Of a stretch of 64,000 bases of DNA, positions 9,253-18,350 are shown piece after piece; position 1 is the first letter of the stretch; every line of letters starts with the position of its first letter. Position numbers and translations under genes: made by a program. The notes beneath the pieces were generated by a model, which worked only from the letters and a program-made list of their open reading frames with translations, had not been told where the DNA came from and searched no databases. Location: NCBI RefSeq assembly GCF_009826895.1, contig NZ_WUMV01000001.1, positions 62,001 through 126,000 on the forward strand, read 5' to 3'. The stretch is from Stappia sediminis. GTDB taxonomy: Bacteria; Pseudomonadota; Alphaproteobacteria; Rhizobiales; Stappiaceae.

Positions 9253-9813
9253 GGCAATTTGCTCCCGTCAGGGAAAAAGCAAGAAATGGAGGCCGCCGGG
9301 AAACGGTAAGCGAAACGGAGTCGCCTACCGATCCGCGCGCCGAACGCTCAGGCGCGATTCCGCACGGATTGGCCGTCGGCCGATGATCTGGACTGGTTGA
9401 AAGGAAAGTGCCCGGGAAGCGGGCGGTGGGCCGTCAGGAAGCTGCGATGCAGCTCCAGGAACGGCGCGGCGTCGATGCCGATGACATGCCGGGGCGAAGG
9501 ATGCCGAACGAAGCGACGCTGATCGAAAGCGCGAACTTGGCTGTCATGCGATCCCTCCGTTTCAGGCTTTTGCCATCGGGTGAAATGACGCTGCACCAAT
9601 AAATGCCGCCAAGGAAGGCGGGAGACGGTCCAGCAAGGAGCGCGAAGAATACACAGCTTTTCGAGAATGGCTACCCCAAGGGGCGAAAATTCTGCGACGA
9701 TCCGACGCGGCTGTTGCAGGCGGACCACAAGGCCGCTTGCCTCATGCGCCGATTTGGCAAGCCCCGTGCGCTGTGGCATGTAGCTGATAGAAGGATATTG
9801 CAGGAGCGGTGCT
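9253..9813. other. Intergenic region between divergent genes
   Basis: About 560 bases between the divergent membrane-protein gene and mtnP. Promoters for both must lie here. Frames are broken and codon use is unconvincing, apart from a short frame at 9434-9547 listed separately. No RNA gene or repeat was recognised. Confidence 0.5.
9434..9547 (-). CDS. Possible very short secreted peptide or decayed gene
   Basis: A 37-codon frame starts at ATG 9547 behind a near-perfect ribosome site (GGAGGG, 4-5 bases away) and begins like a signal peptide (MTAKFALSISVASFG). It then hits a stop. Either it is a small peptide or the head of a gene broken by frameshift. There is no homology argument, so this is weak. 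Confidence 0.2.
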   Translation of the reverse strand: MTAKFALSISVASFGILRPGMSSASTPRRSWSCIAAS

Positions 9814-10689
9814 ATGGCTGAAACCGTGCTGGGCGTGATAGGCGGATCGGGCATATACGATCTGCCGGGGCTGGAAAAAGCGGTCTGGACGAAGGTGGAA
9901 GGCCCCTGGGGCGAACCGTCGGACGAGATCCGCATCGGCGAAATAAACGGCCTGAAAATCTGCTTTCTTCCGCGCCACGGACGCGGGCACATATATTCCC
10001 CCTCCGACATCAACTACCGCGCCAATATCGACGCCATGAAACGATGCGGCGTGAGCGACCTCATTTCGGTTTCGGCCTGCGGGTCGCTGAAGGAGGAATA
10101 CGAACCGGGCACCTTCGTGCTGGTGGAGCAGTTCATCGACCGCACCTTCGCACGGCCGAAAAGCTTCTTCGGCAAGGGCTGCGTGGCGCATGTCTCGATG
10201 GCCTATCCGGTCAGCCCGCGTCTCGTCGACCACGTGGAAGCGGCGGCGAGGGCCGAAAACCTGACCTATCGCCGTGGCGGAACCTATCTTGCGATGGAAG
10301 GCCCGCAGTTCTCCTCGCTCGCCGAAAGCCACCTCTACCGGGCCTGGGGCTGCGACGTGATCGGCATGACGAACATGCCGGAGGCCAAGCTCGCCCGCGA
10401 GGCGGAGATCTGCTACTCGACCGTGGCCATGGTGACCGACTACGACAGCTGGCACCCGGACCACGGCGAGGTCGACATCCAGTCGATCATCAAGGTGCTG
10501 CACGAAAACGCGGAAAACGCGCAACGCCTTGTCGCAAGGCTTGCCCGCGACATCCCACGAAAGCATGAAACCTGCCCCGTAGGCTCCGACACCGCGCTCG
10601 ACTACGCGATCCTGACGGCTCCGGAAGCGCGCGATCCCGCGCTTTTGGCGAAGCTCGATGCAGTCGCGGGGCGGATCCTGAACGAATAG
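9814..10689 (+). CDS. mtnP: S-methyl-5'-thioadenosine phosphorylase
   Basis: 291 residues, the usual length for MTAP of the PNP/UDP phosphorylase superfamily. Seen: the N-terminal phosphate loop GGSGIYDLPGL, the RHGRGH segment, and TNMPEAKLAREAEI, which carries base and ribose contacts. It splits methylthioadenosine with phosphate into adenine and methylthioribose-1-phosphate in the cytosol. AGGAG precedes ATG 9814. Apt, which recycles the adenine, starts 158 bases downstream on the same strand, so the two make a short adenine-salvage module. Confidence 0.96.
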   Translation: MAETVLGVIGGSGIYDLPGLEKAVWTKVEGPWGEPSDEIRIGEINGLKICFLPRHGRGHIYSPSDINYRANIDAMKRCGVSDLISVSACGSLKEEYEPGTFVLVEQFIDRTFARPKSFFGKGCVAHVSMAYPVSPRLVDHVEAAARAENLTYRRGGTYLAMEGPQFSSLAESHLYRAWGCDVIGMTNMPEAKLAREAEICYSTVAMVTDYDSWHPDHGEVDIQSIIKVLHENAENAQRLVARLARDIPRKHETCPVGSDTALDYAILTAPEARDPALLAKLDAVAGRILNE

Positions 10690-10847
10690 GTGTCTTCAAA
10701 GCCGCTTTTCGCCTCTTCCATCGAAGGCCCGCAGCCGTGTAAGTAAGCTGGCTTGCGAAATTCGACCGGTGCCCTCTCATTGGGATGTTGCCGGAGGCAG
10801 GCGCTGCGAAATCGAACACAAAGACTAACAGAATGCGAGGCGCTCCC

Positions 10848-11396
10848 ATGGGTGCGGACACAGTTTCCGACGATCTCATCAAATCGATCCGCACGATCCC
10901 CGACTATCCGAAAGAGGGCATCCTGTTTCGCGATATCACGACGCTGCTGGGGGATGCGCGTGCATTCCGCCGTGCGGTGGACGCGCTGGTCCAGCCCTGG
11001 GCAGGCTCGAAGATCGACCAGGTCGCCGGCATCGAGGCGCGCGGCTTCATCCTGGGCGGCGCGGTCGCGCATCAGCTTTCCGCCGGTTTCGTGCCGATCC
11101 GCAAGAAGGGCAAGCTGCCGCATGAGACCGTGCGCATCGCCTATTCGCTGGAATACGGCCTCGACGAGATGGAAATGCACAAGGACGCCATCAAGCCGGG
11201 CGACAAGGTGATCCTCGTCGACGACCTGATCGCAACCGGCGGTACGGCGGAGGGGGCGACCAAGCTCCTTAAGCAGATGGGGGCCGAGGTCGTTGCCGCC
11301 TGCTTCATCATCGATTTGCCGGACCTGGGCGGCCGCAAGAAGCTTGAGGCGCTCGACGTTCCGGTCCGCACGCTCGTGGAATTTCCCGGCCACTGA
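10848..11396 (+). CDS. apt: Adenine phosphoribosyltransferase
   Basis: 182 residues. The PRPP-binding motif [14 protein letters not shown] lies near residue 120-135, preceded by [14 protein letters not shown] and the family's FRDITTLL. It converts adenine plus PRPP to AMP. ATG 10848 ([10 protein letters not shown]) is chosen over an upstream in-frame ATG 10785: GAGG lies 7 bases before it and the length then fits the family. Downstream of mtnP, whose product adenine is its substrate; bluB follows 17 bases later, likely in the same transcript. Confidence 0.96.
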   Translation: MGADTVSDDLIKSIRTIPDYPKEGILFRDITTLLGDARAFRRAVDALVQPWAGSKIDQVAGIEARGFILGGAVAHQLSAGFVPIRKKGKLPHETVRIAYSLEYGLDEMEMHKDAIKPGDKVILVDDLIATGGTAEGATKLLKQMGAEVVAACFIIDLPDLGGRKKLEALDVPVRTLVEFPGH

Positions 11397-11413
11397 CATA
11401 GGGGCGCGCAATC

Positions 11414-12067
11414 ATGGCGCCGGATGAAGGGCAGGGCCACAGGTTCGACGAAGGCTTTCGCGACGAGTTCGGCACGCTGCTCGCCTGGCGCAGGGACGTG
11501 CGACGGTTCCGTACCGACCCGGTTGCCCCGGACCTCGTTGAAGAGCTGCTGGCGAAGGCGCATACGGCCCCTTCCGTCGGCAACAGCCAGCCCTGGCGGT
11601 TCGTGCTGGTGGAAAGCGCGGGCGCGCGGGCGAAGGTGCGCGAAAGTTTCCTGCGGGCAAACGCGGATGCGCTGGCCGACCTTTCCGGCGAGCGGGCGGC
11701 GACCTACGCGCGGCTGAAGCTTTCAGGCCTCGAAGCGGCACCTGTTCACATCGCCGTCTTCTGCGACGAGGCGACGGAGCAGGGCGGCGGGCTCGGCCGT
11801 AGGACCATGCCCCAAACGCTCGCCTTTTCAGTCGTTTGCGCGATCCACACCCTGTGGCTTGCCGCACGCGCTGAAGGGCTCGGGCTCGGTTGGGTGTCGA
11901 TCCTTGAACCGGAGGTTGTGACAAAATCGCTGAATGTACCTTCCGAATGGCGCCTGATCGCGTATCTTTGTCTCGGCCTGCCGGAAGAGGAGCATCTTGA
12001 TCCGGAACTGGAACGCGCCGGATGGCAGGACCGGCGAGGTCTCGGCGAACGGATAGTCAGGCGATAG
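11414..12067 (+). CDS. bluB: 5,6-dimethylbenzimidazole synthase
   Basis: 217 residues, nitroreductase-like flavoprotein fold. The WRRDVRRF start region, APSVGNSQPWRF and GLGLGWVSILEP are characteristic of BluB, which fragments reduced FMN with oxygen to make the lower ligand of vitamin B12. AGGGG lies upstream of ATG 11414. It follows apt by 17 bases. No cobalamin riboswitch or other B12 gene is visible close by, so its partner genes must lie elsewhere. Confidence 0.93.
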   Translation: MAPDEGQGHRFDEGFRDEFGTLLAWRRDVRRFRTDPVAPDLVEELLAKAHTAPSVGNSQPWRFVLVESAGARAKVRESFLRANADALADLSGERAATYARLKLSGLEAAPVHIAVFCDEATEQGGGLGRRTMPQTLAFSVVCAIHTLWLAARAEGLGLGWVSILEPEVVTKSLNVPSEWRLIAYLCLGLPEEEHLDPELERAGWQDRRGLGERIVRR

Positions 12068-12197
12068 AAAAGTTTTTGCCAGTTGAAGCATTTGCGGCGG
12101 ACGGGGACAGGCGTCTTGTCATTTCGCACAAGACGCTGCTTGGGATCCGATCGATCGGGACACTCGAATTCAGGGATTGAAAGTGAAAGGTATTTTC

Positions 12198-12539
12198 ATG
12201 GACCCTTCCCAGACCGAGCAAGGCAAGGTGGCTTTGAGATTTGCAAATGCCCTTTGTTCCGGCGAGTTTTCCGCTGCGCGTGAACTGATGGCCGCGCCTT
12301 TGCGCGAGAGGCTTTCGGAAGCCGATCTCTCCCGCGAATTTGCTGAAATGATAGAATATGGAGCCTCGCCGCCCGACACGGTCGAGGCCATGAATGTGCT
12401 GGACGACTGGCCGGCCAAGCAAATCGGCGATCTCGGTTGGGCCTATGTCGCGATCTCGGGCGATGGTTTCGGCGAGGGTGTGGCTGTAGTGGTTACCAGG
12501 GAGCGGCTGATTCGCGAGATCGAGTGGGGCCGCCCCTGA
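12198..12539 (+). CDS. Small uncharacterised protein, possibly NTF2-like
   Basis: 113 residues from ATG 12198 (AAAGG about 8 bases upstream; an in-frame TTG lies 21 bases earlier). Residues 10-50 are helical (VALRFANALCSGEFSAAREL) and the C-terminal half is strand-rich, ending VAVVVTRERLIREIEWG. The pattern of an N-terminal helix then a curved sheet resembles small NTF2-like proteins, but no active residue is identifiable. No signal peptide. Function unknown. Confidence 0.7.
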   Translation: MDPSQTEQGKVALRFANALCSGEFSAARELMAAPLRERLSEADLSREFAEMIEYGASPPDTVEAMNVLDDWPAKQIGDLGWAYVAISGDGFGEGVAVVVTRERLIREIEWGRP

Positions 12540-12713
12540 AAGGGTCTTTCTACAGGCAGCTGATAGCGTATCCTTGTTCAAGACTCCGGGAAGAGGGCAC
12601 CGGGATTCGCCATCGGCACGCGTCGGCCCGCAGGACCTCGCGGAGCGAATTTTCAAACGGTAACCGGTCCGGTAATTTTCGGCAGAATCCGGCCGGTGAA
12701 ACGGGGGGTGCGC

Positions 12714-13193
12714 ATGAGCGCTGAAATACGGGCGATAGAAGAGGCGGACCACGAAAAGGTGGTCGACCTTTTGACAAAGCGATGGACAAGCCCGCTGCAA
12801 CTGCTCGACGGCAAGATGGTCGACGCATCAAGGCTGCCGGGCTTCATCGCCGAGGAAGACGGCGAAATCGCCGGCCTTGTGACGGTCATCAAGCGTGACG
12901 AGGAATGGGAGATCCTCACGCTCGATTCCCTCAAAGGACAAAGCGGGACGGGAACGCTCCTCCTGAACGCGGTGGTTGGCGATGCGGTGGAGCATGGCAT
13001 CAAGCGGGTGACCGTCAGAACGTCGAACGACAATCTCGATGCCTTCCGCTTCTACCAGCGCCGCGGTTTTCGCCTGGAAGGGGTGAACCCCGGCGTGATC
13101 GACGAGGAACGGAAGATGAAGCCGGAAATCCCGATGACCGGCGAATACGGCATCCCGATCCACGACGAGGTGCTTTTCGCGCGGAAAATCTGA
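12714..13193 (+). CDS. GNAT-family N-acetyltransferase
   Basis: 159 residues. The acetyl-CoA loop is seen as GQSGTGTLL (Q-x-x-G-x-G), preceded by a strand with the DSL turn, and RFYQRRGFRLEG is the usual motif B helix and Gly. ATG 12714 follows a G-rich ribosome site (GGGGGG about 7 bases away); a GTG 18 bases earlier is in frame. Substrate unknown; it ends 24 bases from the convergent MaoC pair. Confidence 0.88.
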   Translation: MSAEIRAIEEADHEKVVDLLTKRWTSPLQLLDGKMVDASRLPGFIAEEDGEIAGLVTVIKRDEEWEILTLDSLKGQSGTGTLLLNAVVGDAVEHGIKRVTVRTSNDNLDAFRFYQRRGFRLEGVNPGVIDEERKMKPEIPMTGEYGIPIHDEVLFARKI

Positions 13194-13217
13194 GATCCGC
13201 GATGGCGTGCGGCTTCC

Positions 13218-13709
13218 TCAGGAGGCCGCTTCGCGATCCTTTTCCATCTTTACGAAAACCCGGCCCTTGAAGGAGAACACCGGTTCTCCGTGCTGGTTCA
13301 CGCCCTCGTTCTCGGTAAAGAGAATGCCCCAGCCCGGCATGGAGCGGCTGGGGCGGGCTTTCACGGCGGTCGTATAATAGGTGACCGTATCGCCGGCGAA
13401 GACGGGGCGTATCCACTTCAGGTCTTCGAAGCCCGGCGAAGGGCCAAGCTGGGCGACCGTTTCGCCGGCCGCCCTCGCGCGCTCGGCTACGCGGGCGCGA
13501 TAAGCGATCATGAGCTTCATCCATACGGATGCGGTATGCCAGCCGGAGGCGCAAAGTCTGCCGAAATGGGTCTTGGCGGCTTCCTCGTCGGACAGGTGAA
13601 AGCGCTGCGGGTCGAACTGGCGTGCGAAGCGGATGATATCCTCAGGCGTGAAAGTGTAGCTGCCGATTTCGTGGCGCTCGCCAATGGCCTTCAGCTCGGG
13701 CGTCGTCAT
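13218..13709 (-). CDS. MaoC-family dehydratase (second of a pair)
   Basis: 163 residues with a single hot-dog fold. FARQFDPQRFHL and CASGWHTASVWMKL match the MaoC/R-hydratase active-site region, where Asp and His catalyse hydration of enoyl thioesters. Its start codon overlaps the stop of the upstream MaoC gene (13706-14164) by four bases, so the two are co-translated and may form a heterodimer. This paired arrangement near ychF is common in related genomes. Physiological substrate unknown. Confidence 0.9.
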   Translation of the reverse strand: MTTPELKAIGERHEIGSYTFTPEDIIRFARQFDPQRFHLSDEEAAKTHFGRLCASGWHTASVWMKLMIAYRARVAERARAAGETVAQLGPSPGFEDLKWIRPVFAGDTVTYYTTAVKARPSRSMPGWGILFTENEGVNQHGEPVFSFKGRVFVKMEKDREAAS

Positions 13710-14164
13710 GCGGCGGCCTCCTTGCGGGCGAACAGGATCGCGTTTTCCTGGGTCATCACCGTTTCGCCACGCTGGTTGGTGACCGTGAAGAGAAAGCGCA
13801 CGACGCCGAGATCGGGCTTCGACTTGAGCTCGCGCGTGCCGAGCACCTTCGCCGTGGCATGAAGCTCATCGCCCGCAAGCACGGGGCGCTTCCAGGCCAC
13901 CTTGTCGACGCCGGGAGAGCCCATGCAGGTCGAGGCGAGCAGGAGATTGTCGCACAGAAGCCGCATCAGCATGGCGATCGTATGCCAGCCCGATGCCGAA
14001 AGCCCGCCCAGCACGGAAGCCTTGCCGGCGGCTTCGTCCAGATGGAAGGGCTGCGGGTCGAATTCTTCGGCGAAGGCGATGATTTCATCCGCCGTCACCC
14101 GTTTCTTGCCGAGGTCGATTTCCTCGCCCTCACGGAAATCCTCGAATGTGCGAAATGCTGTCAT
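13706..14164 (-). CDS. MaoC-family dehydratase (first of a pair)
   Basis: 152 residues. FAEEFDPQPFHLDEAA and LSASGWHTIAMLMRL match the catalytic segment of MaoC/R-specific enoyl-CoA hydratases. It is similar but clearly not identical to the overlapping downstream gene, which suggests an old duplication that diverged. ATG 14164 opens the operon; the 257 bases before the divergent methyltransferase must hold the promoters. Confidence 0.9.
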   Translation of the reverse strand: MTAFRTFEDFREGEEIDLGKKRVTADEIIAFAEEFDPQPFHLDEAAGKASVLGGLSASGWHTIAMLMRLLCDNLLLASTCMGSPGVDKVAWKRPVLAGDELHATAKVLGTRELKSKPDLGVVRFLFTVTNQRGETVMTQENAILFARKEAAA

Positions 14165-14421
14165 GACGCGTGTTTTTAAACGAAAACACGGGCCTGTCGA
14201 GATCGTGCTTTCGGACAGTGAAACAGCATTGATTTGGCGGCTAAAGCTTATCGATATCCCTGCTTCGGATTTTCAGCGTTTTTAAAATGTATAAATTTGC
14301 ATATCCGTGTGAGCCCGCTATTATCACGCCCATCCCGTGAAGAATTTGATTTGCCCGTCGTTGACGTTCAGCGACCGGGTATCCGTGCGTTCGTGCCAAA
14401 CCTATGTGGAGTGTCTTTGTA

Positions 14422-15453
14422 ATGTCTTTGCCGAAACCCCTGGAATCCGCGGAACAGATCTCCGATATTGCCTTCGGCTTCATGGGGTCGAAGGCGCTGT
14501 TTTCCGCACTCCATGTGGATCTTTTCTCCGCACTGGCCGATGGAGGCGGGAGCGTGGAAGACGTTGCGGGAAAGACCGGCCTCGACCCCGATCGCGCGAT
14601 GACGCTGCTGACAGCGCTGACGACGCTCGGTCTCGTGGTGCGAAACGGCAAGGCTTACGAGAACGCGCCGGCGGCGGATGCCTTTCTCGTGAAAGGGCGG
14701 AAATACGACTTCGGAGACTATCTGCGCTTTCAGATCGACAAGCAGATGTACCCGTTCCTGACGCAGCTTGAGGAAGCGCTGACCGGGGAACTGGAGCCCG
14801 AACAGGTTTCGTCCTACGCCGACTGGTTCTCCGATGCCGAAGAGGCGCGGATTTATTCCGAATCGCAACATTCCGGTTCGCTCGGCCCCGGACGGTCGCT
14901 TGCCAAGATGATCGATCTTTCGAAGGCGAGGACGCTGCTCGACGTCGGCGGAGGCACCGGCGCCTTCTCGATCTCGTTGTGCAAGGCCTATCCCGAACTG
15001 AGGTCCACGGTGCTGGATTTCCCGAATGTGGTCGACGTCGGCCGCGGCTTCGTGAAAAAGGCAGGGCTTTCGGACCGGGTCGAATTCAATCCCGGTAATG
15101 CGCTTGAAATTGAATGGCCGAAGGACCGCGACGTGATCCTGATGTCCTATCTCTTCTCCGGCGTGCCGGGAGAAACGATACCCGGCCTCGTGCGCGCGGC
15201 CATGGACCATCTTGCGCCGGGCGGTCACTTCATCGTGCATGACTTCATGGTGGAGGACGACCGCACGGGCCCGAAACTTGCCGCGCTATGGCAGCTTCAG
15301 CATGTCGCCTTCAACCCTGAAGCCCGTTCGGTCACCAGCGGCTGGGTGCGGGCGCTGATGGAGGCGGCAGGCTTCAAGGATATCGAGATCGCCGAGATGA
15401 TCCCCGGCATGACGACGATGGTGCACGGGGTGAAGCCCGCCGCCGGGGCTTGA
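14422..15453 (+). CDS. SAM-dependent O-methyltransferase (dimerisation domain plus methyltransferase domain)
   Basis: 343 residues. An N-terminal winged-helix dimerisation domain (about 10-95, ISDIAFGFMGSKALFSALHV) is followed by a Rossmann methyltransferase domain with motif I LLDVGGGTGAFSISL near residue 172, VLDFPNV, and HDFMVEDD. This is the plant-type O-methyltransferase family (PF00891) that includes acetylserotonin and hydroxyneurosporene methyltransferases. GGAG lies about 10 bases before ATG 14422. No carotenoid or bacteriochlorophyll genes are near, so the acceptor is unknown. Confidence 0.88.
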   Translation: MSLPKPLESAEQISDIAFGFMGSKALFSALHVDLFSALADGGGSVEDVAGKTGLDPDRAMTLLTALTTLGLVVRNGKAYENAPAADAFLVKGRKYDFGDYLRFQIDKQMYPFLTQLEEALTGELEPEQVSSYADWFSDAEEARIYSESQHSGSLGPGRSLAKMIDLSKARTLLDVGGGTGAFSISLCKAYPELRSTVLDFPNVVDVGRGFVKKAGLSDRVEFNPGNALEIEWPKDRDVILMSYLFSGVPGETIPGLVRAAMDHLAPGGHFIVHDFMVEDDRTGPKLAALWQLQHVAFNPEARSVTSGWVRALMEAAGFKDIEIAEMIPGMTTMVHGVKPAAGA

Positions 15454-15527
15454 ACGTCGCTTGCCGGGTGACGGTGGGGCGAAAAGGGGTTTTGGCGGCA
15501 ACCGCCGATTTCAATTGCCGATAAACA

Positions 15528-16400
15528 ATGCTAAGTCCCCTTCGACTTTCCAAATTTCGGCTTGCGGGTAAGTACTTGATCAAGGCGTTTTTTATTAATC
15601 TCGACCGGCGGACGGACCGAATGGATCGCATGAGCCGGCAATTCGCAGCAGCGGGCATTCCCGCCTTGCGCTGGCCTGCGAAGGACGGAACCTCGCTTTC
15701 GACAGAAGAGATATCACTGTTCGGCAAGACCCACCTTGGGGCGAACCAGATCGGCTGCTTCCTGAGTCACGTTGCCGTCTGGAAGTGGTTATTGGCTTCC
15801 GATGAGAATGAAGTCGCTGTCTTTGAAGATGATCTCGTCATTTCCGGCCGCCTGAAGCACTTGTTGGAGCGTGGTGCCTGGCTTCCGCCGGATGCGGATA
15901 TCGTCCGGTTGGAGACAATCCTGCGGAAAACGCGGCTTGCTGGCATTCAACCCAGCGGTGTCGAAGGCTTCTCGGTTGGTCGATTACGCGCGAAAGATTC
16001 CGGCACTGGCGGGTATATCGTTACAAGGCGGGGCGCGGAAAGGCTGCTAGGCGGCTACTGCAGGCCGATCAACAACATCGACACCCTTCTTTACGATCCG
16101 TGGCTTCATGACGGCAGCGGGCCGCTTCGGGTGTATCAGGTGCTGCCGGCCCCGGTCTCGCAACTTCAGTTTCTCTATCCGCGAAAGTTTGCCCACGAAA
16201 GCGACATCGTCGCGGATAGAAAGCTGCAGTCGGAAGCCCGCGAAGTGTACAGGAGCGGGCGAAATTCGGCATCCCTGCCCAGAAAGCTGGTCTATGAACT
16301 CGCGGATATCGCGCGCATCGTCCGGCGGGCGCCACGCAACATGCTTGTGGCGCTTACTTCCCGCAAAATGGTCGTCCCTTTCGACGACGCGTTCGTCTGA
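15528..16400 (+). CDS. Glycosyltransferase family 25 (LPS-type)
   Basis: 290 residues from ATG 15528; TTG 15576, giving LIKAFFINLDRRTDRMD, is a plausible alternative start that removes an atypical leader. The FINLDRRTDRM opening, GCFLSHVAVWKWLL and VAVFEDDLVI (metal-binding acidic cluster) define GT25, whose members add galactose or glucose to lipooligosaccharide cores. A Gly-rich TGGYIVTRRGAERLL follows. No other LPS genes are adjacent, so it looks like an isolated accessory enzyme. It is likely cytosolic, membrane-associated. Confidence 0.88.
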   Translation: MLSPLRLSKFRLAGKYLIKAFFINLDRRTDRMDRMSRQFAAAGIPALRWPAKDGTSLSTEEISLFGKTHLGANQIGCFLSHVAVWKWLLASDENEVAVFEDDLVISGRLKHLLERGAWLPPDADIVRLETILRKTRLAGIQPSGVEGFSVGRLRAKDSGTGGYIVTRRGAERLLGGYCRPINNIDTLLYDPWLHDGSGPLRVYQVLPAPVSQLQFLYPRKFAHESDIVADRKLQSEAREVYRSGRNSASLPRKLVYELADIARIVRRAPRNMLVALTSRKMVVPFDDAFV

Positions 16401-16410
16401 GGCAAAAACC

Positions 16411-16464
16411 CCGGGGCGATTCCGAAAAAAACCGTATCCGGCAATGGGCCGGAAACCGCCCCGG
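16411..16464 (-). terminator. Probable terminator between convergent genes
   Basis: CCGGGGCG (16411-16418) pairs with CGCCCCGG (16457-16464); inside, read on the minus strand, a smaller CCGGC/GCCGG stem is followed a few bases later by seven T residues. It lies between the GT25 gene and the end of ychF and probably serves ychF. The stem-to-T spacing is not ideal. Confidence 0.4.
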
Positions 16465-16475
16465 ATCCGGGCATT

Positions 16476-17576
16476 CTAGCGATTGAACTTGAAAAGCATC
16501 ACGTCGCCGTCCTTGACGACGTATTCCTTGCCTTCGTCGCGCGCCTTGCCGGCTTCTTTCGCTGCGGTTTCGCCGCCAAGCGTAACGTAGTCGTCGAAGC
16601 CGATCGTCTGGGCGCGGATGAAGCCCTTTTCGAAATCCGTATGGATGACACCGGCAGCCTGAGGGGCTTTGGTTCCCTCGCGAACGGTCCAGGCGCGCGC
16701 TTCCTTGGGGCCGCATGTGAAATAGGTGATGAGACCGAGCAGTTCGTATCCGGCGCGGATCATCCGGTCGAGGCCGGGCTCCTCAAGGCCCATCTCGGCG
16801 AGGTAGTCCTTCTGCTCTTCTTCGGCGAGCTGGGCGATTTCCGCCTCGATCGCGGCAGAGATCACCACGCAGGCAGCCCCTTCGGCAGCCGCTTTTTCGG
16901 CAACCCGGGCGGAGAATTCGTTGCCGTTCGCAGCCGAACCCTCATCGACGTTGCACACGTAGAGGATCGGCTTCGATGTGAGAAGGTTGAGCTCCTTAAG
17001 GATGCGCCGTTCCTCGGGCGAGGAAAGTTCCAGATGACGCACCGGCCTGCCGTTCTGGAGAAGCTCGAGCGCGGCCTCCATGACCGGCAGGACGGCCTTG
17101 GCATCCTTGTCGCCGCCCGTCGCTTTCTTGCGCAAGGGGGTAATGCGGCGCTCCAGGCTTTCCAGATCGGCGACCATAAGCTCGGTCTCCACCGTCTCCG
17201 CATCGGCGATCGGGTCGATCTTGCCGTCGACGTGGGTGATGTCCTCATCCTCGAAGCAGCGCAGCACATGGGCGATGGCATCGACCTCACGGATATTGGC
17301 GAGGAACTGGTTGCCGAGACCCTCGCCCTTGGAAGCGCCGCGTACGAGACCGGCGATGTCGACGAAGGTAAGGCGCGTCGGCACGATGCTGGCGCTCTTG
17401 GCGATGCCGGCGATCTTCTCAAGACGCGGATCGGGAACCGCGACGTCGCCGGTGTTCGGCTCTATCGTGCAAAACGGAAAATTCGCCGCCTGCGCGGCCG
17501 CCGTCTTGGTGAGCGCGTTGAAAAGCGTGGACTTGCCGACGTTCGGCAGGCCGACGATGCCGCACTGAAATCCCAT
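16476..17576 (-). CDS. ychF: Redox-regulated ATPase YchF (Obg-related P-loop protein)
   Basis: 366 residues, the family length. G1 is [15 protein letters not shown] at the N-terminus, G3 [19 protein letters not shown], and the adenine-specifying loop YVCNVDEGS replaces the NKxD of GTPases. A C-terminal TGS-like domain ([32 protein letters not shown]) is present. It binds ribosomes and hydrolyses ATP. It directly abuts pth upstream (no spacer), a conserved pairing. Confidence 0.98.
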   Translation of the reverse strand: MGFQCGIVGLPNVGKSTLFNALTKTAAAQAANFPFCTIEPNTGDVAVPDPRLEKIAGIAKSASIVPTRLTFVDIAGLVRGASKGEGLGNQFLANIREVDAIAHVLRCFEDEDITHVDGKIDPIADAETVETELMVADLESLERRITPLRKKATGGDKDAKAVLPVMEAALELLQNGRPVRHLELSSPEERRILKELNLLTSKPILYVCNVDEGSAANGNEFSARVAEKAAAEGAACVVISAAIEAEIAQLAEEEQKDYLAEMGLEEPGLDRMIRAGYELLGLITYFTCGPKEARAWTVREGTKAPQAAGVIHTDFEKGFIRAQTIGFDDYVTLGGETAAKEAGKARDEGKEYVVKDGDVMLFKFNR

Positions 17577-18305
17577 TCAATCCGATCCTTTTGAACCAAA
17601 CAGCCGCTTCAGCCCTTCGGCGAGCGGGCCTTTTTTACTGTCTTTCCCGGTCTTGGCCGGTGGTGTTTCGCTTTCGGCCCGCGCGGTCGCCGCCGGTTTC
17701 GGCTTCTGATCCTGTTTCGGCTTCGCCGGCTTTTCCGGCGCGGTCGCCAGATGGATCCTGTTGGCGAATTGCGAATCCTTGCCTTCCACAAGAAGCGGCG
17801 CCTCCGCGGAAATGGCGTCGAGCAACGGCTCCAGCCAGTCACGGTCCGACTTCGCGAAATCGCCAAGGACCCAGTGGGTCACCAGTTCCTTGCGGCCCGG
17901 ATGGCCGATACCGATGCGAAGACGCCGGTATTCCGGCCCGATATGCGCGGAGATCGACCGCAGGCCGTTGTGCCCGCCGTGGCCGCCGCCCTTTTTCATG
18001 CGCGTCTTGCCGGGCGCAAGGTCGAGCTCGTCGTAGAGCACGCAGACGTCTTCGGGGGAAAGCTTGAAGAAACGAACCGCCTCGCCCACGGCACGGCCGG
18101 ATTCGTTCATGTAGGTCTGGGGCTTCATGAGAAGCGTTTTCTCGCCGCCCAACACGCCTTCGGACACTTCCGACTGGAAGCGGGCGCGCCAGGGGCCGAA
18201 AACGGCATGGCGGCGGTGAATTTCATCCGCCGCCATGAACCCGACGTTGTGGCGGTTGCGCTCGTACTTCGGGCCGGGATTGCCAAGGCCGACAATGAGC
18301 CGCAT
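17577..18305 (-). CDS. pth: Peptidyl-tRNA hydrolase with basic C-terminal extension
   Basis: 242 residues. The catalytic fold is in about 1-190: [19 protein letters not shown] with the active-site His, [10 protein letters not shown], and [10 protein letters not shown] / [13 protein letters not shown]. It frees tRNA from dropped peptidyl-tRNA. The last about 50 residues are a Pro/Lys/Ala-rich tail (ending [10 protein letters not shown]) not found in short homologues, as often seen in alphaproteobacteria. Lies between rplY (45 bases upstream) and ychF (directly abutting). Confidence 0.97.
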   Translation of the reverse strand: MRLIVGLGNPGPKYERNRHNVGFMAADEIHRRHAVFGPWRARFQSEVSEGVLGGEKTLLMKPQTYMNESGRAVGEAVRFFKLSPEDVCVLYDELDLAPGKTRMKKGGGHGGHNGLRSISAHIGPEYRRLRIGIGHPGRKELVTHWVLGDFAKSDRDWLEPLLDAISAEAPLLVEGKDSQFANRIHLATAPEKPAKPKQDQKPKPAATARAESETPPAKTGKDSKKGPLAEGLKRLFGSKGSD

Positions 18306-18350
18306 GGGATCCCTTTCTCGATATCGCGAGCGGACCGCGAGGGAGGAGGA

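Noticed and set aside
10690-11413. Cobalamin or purine riboswitch near bluB and apt
   Set aside because: The gap before apt (158 bases) shows no B12-box or purine-aptamer core that I can recognise, and bluB follows apt by only 17 bases.
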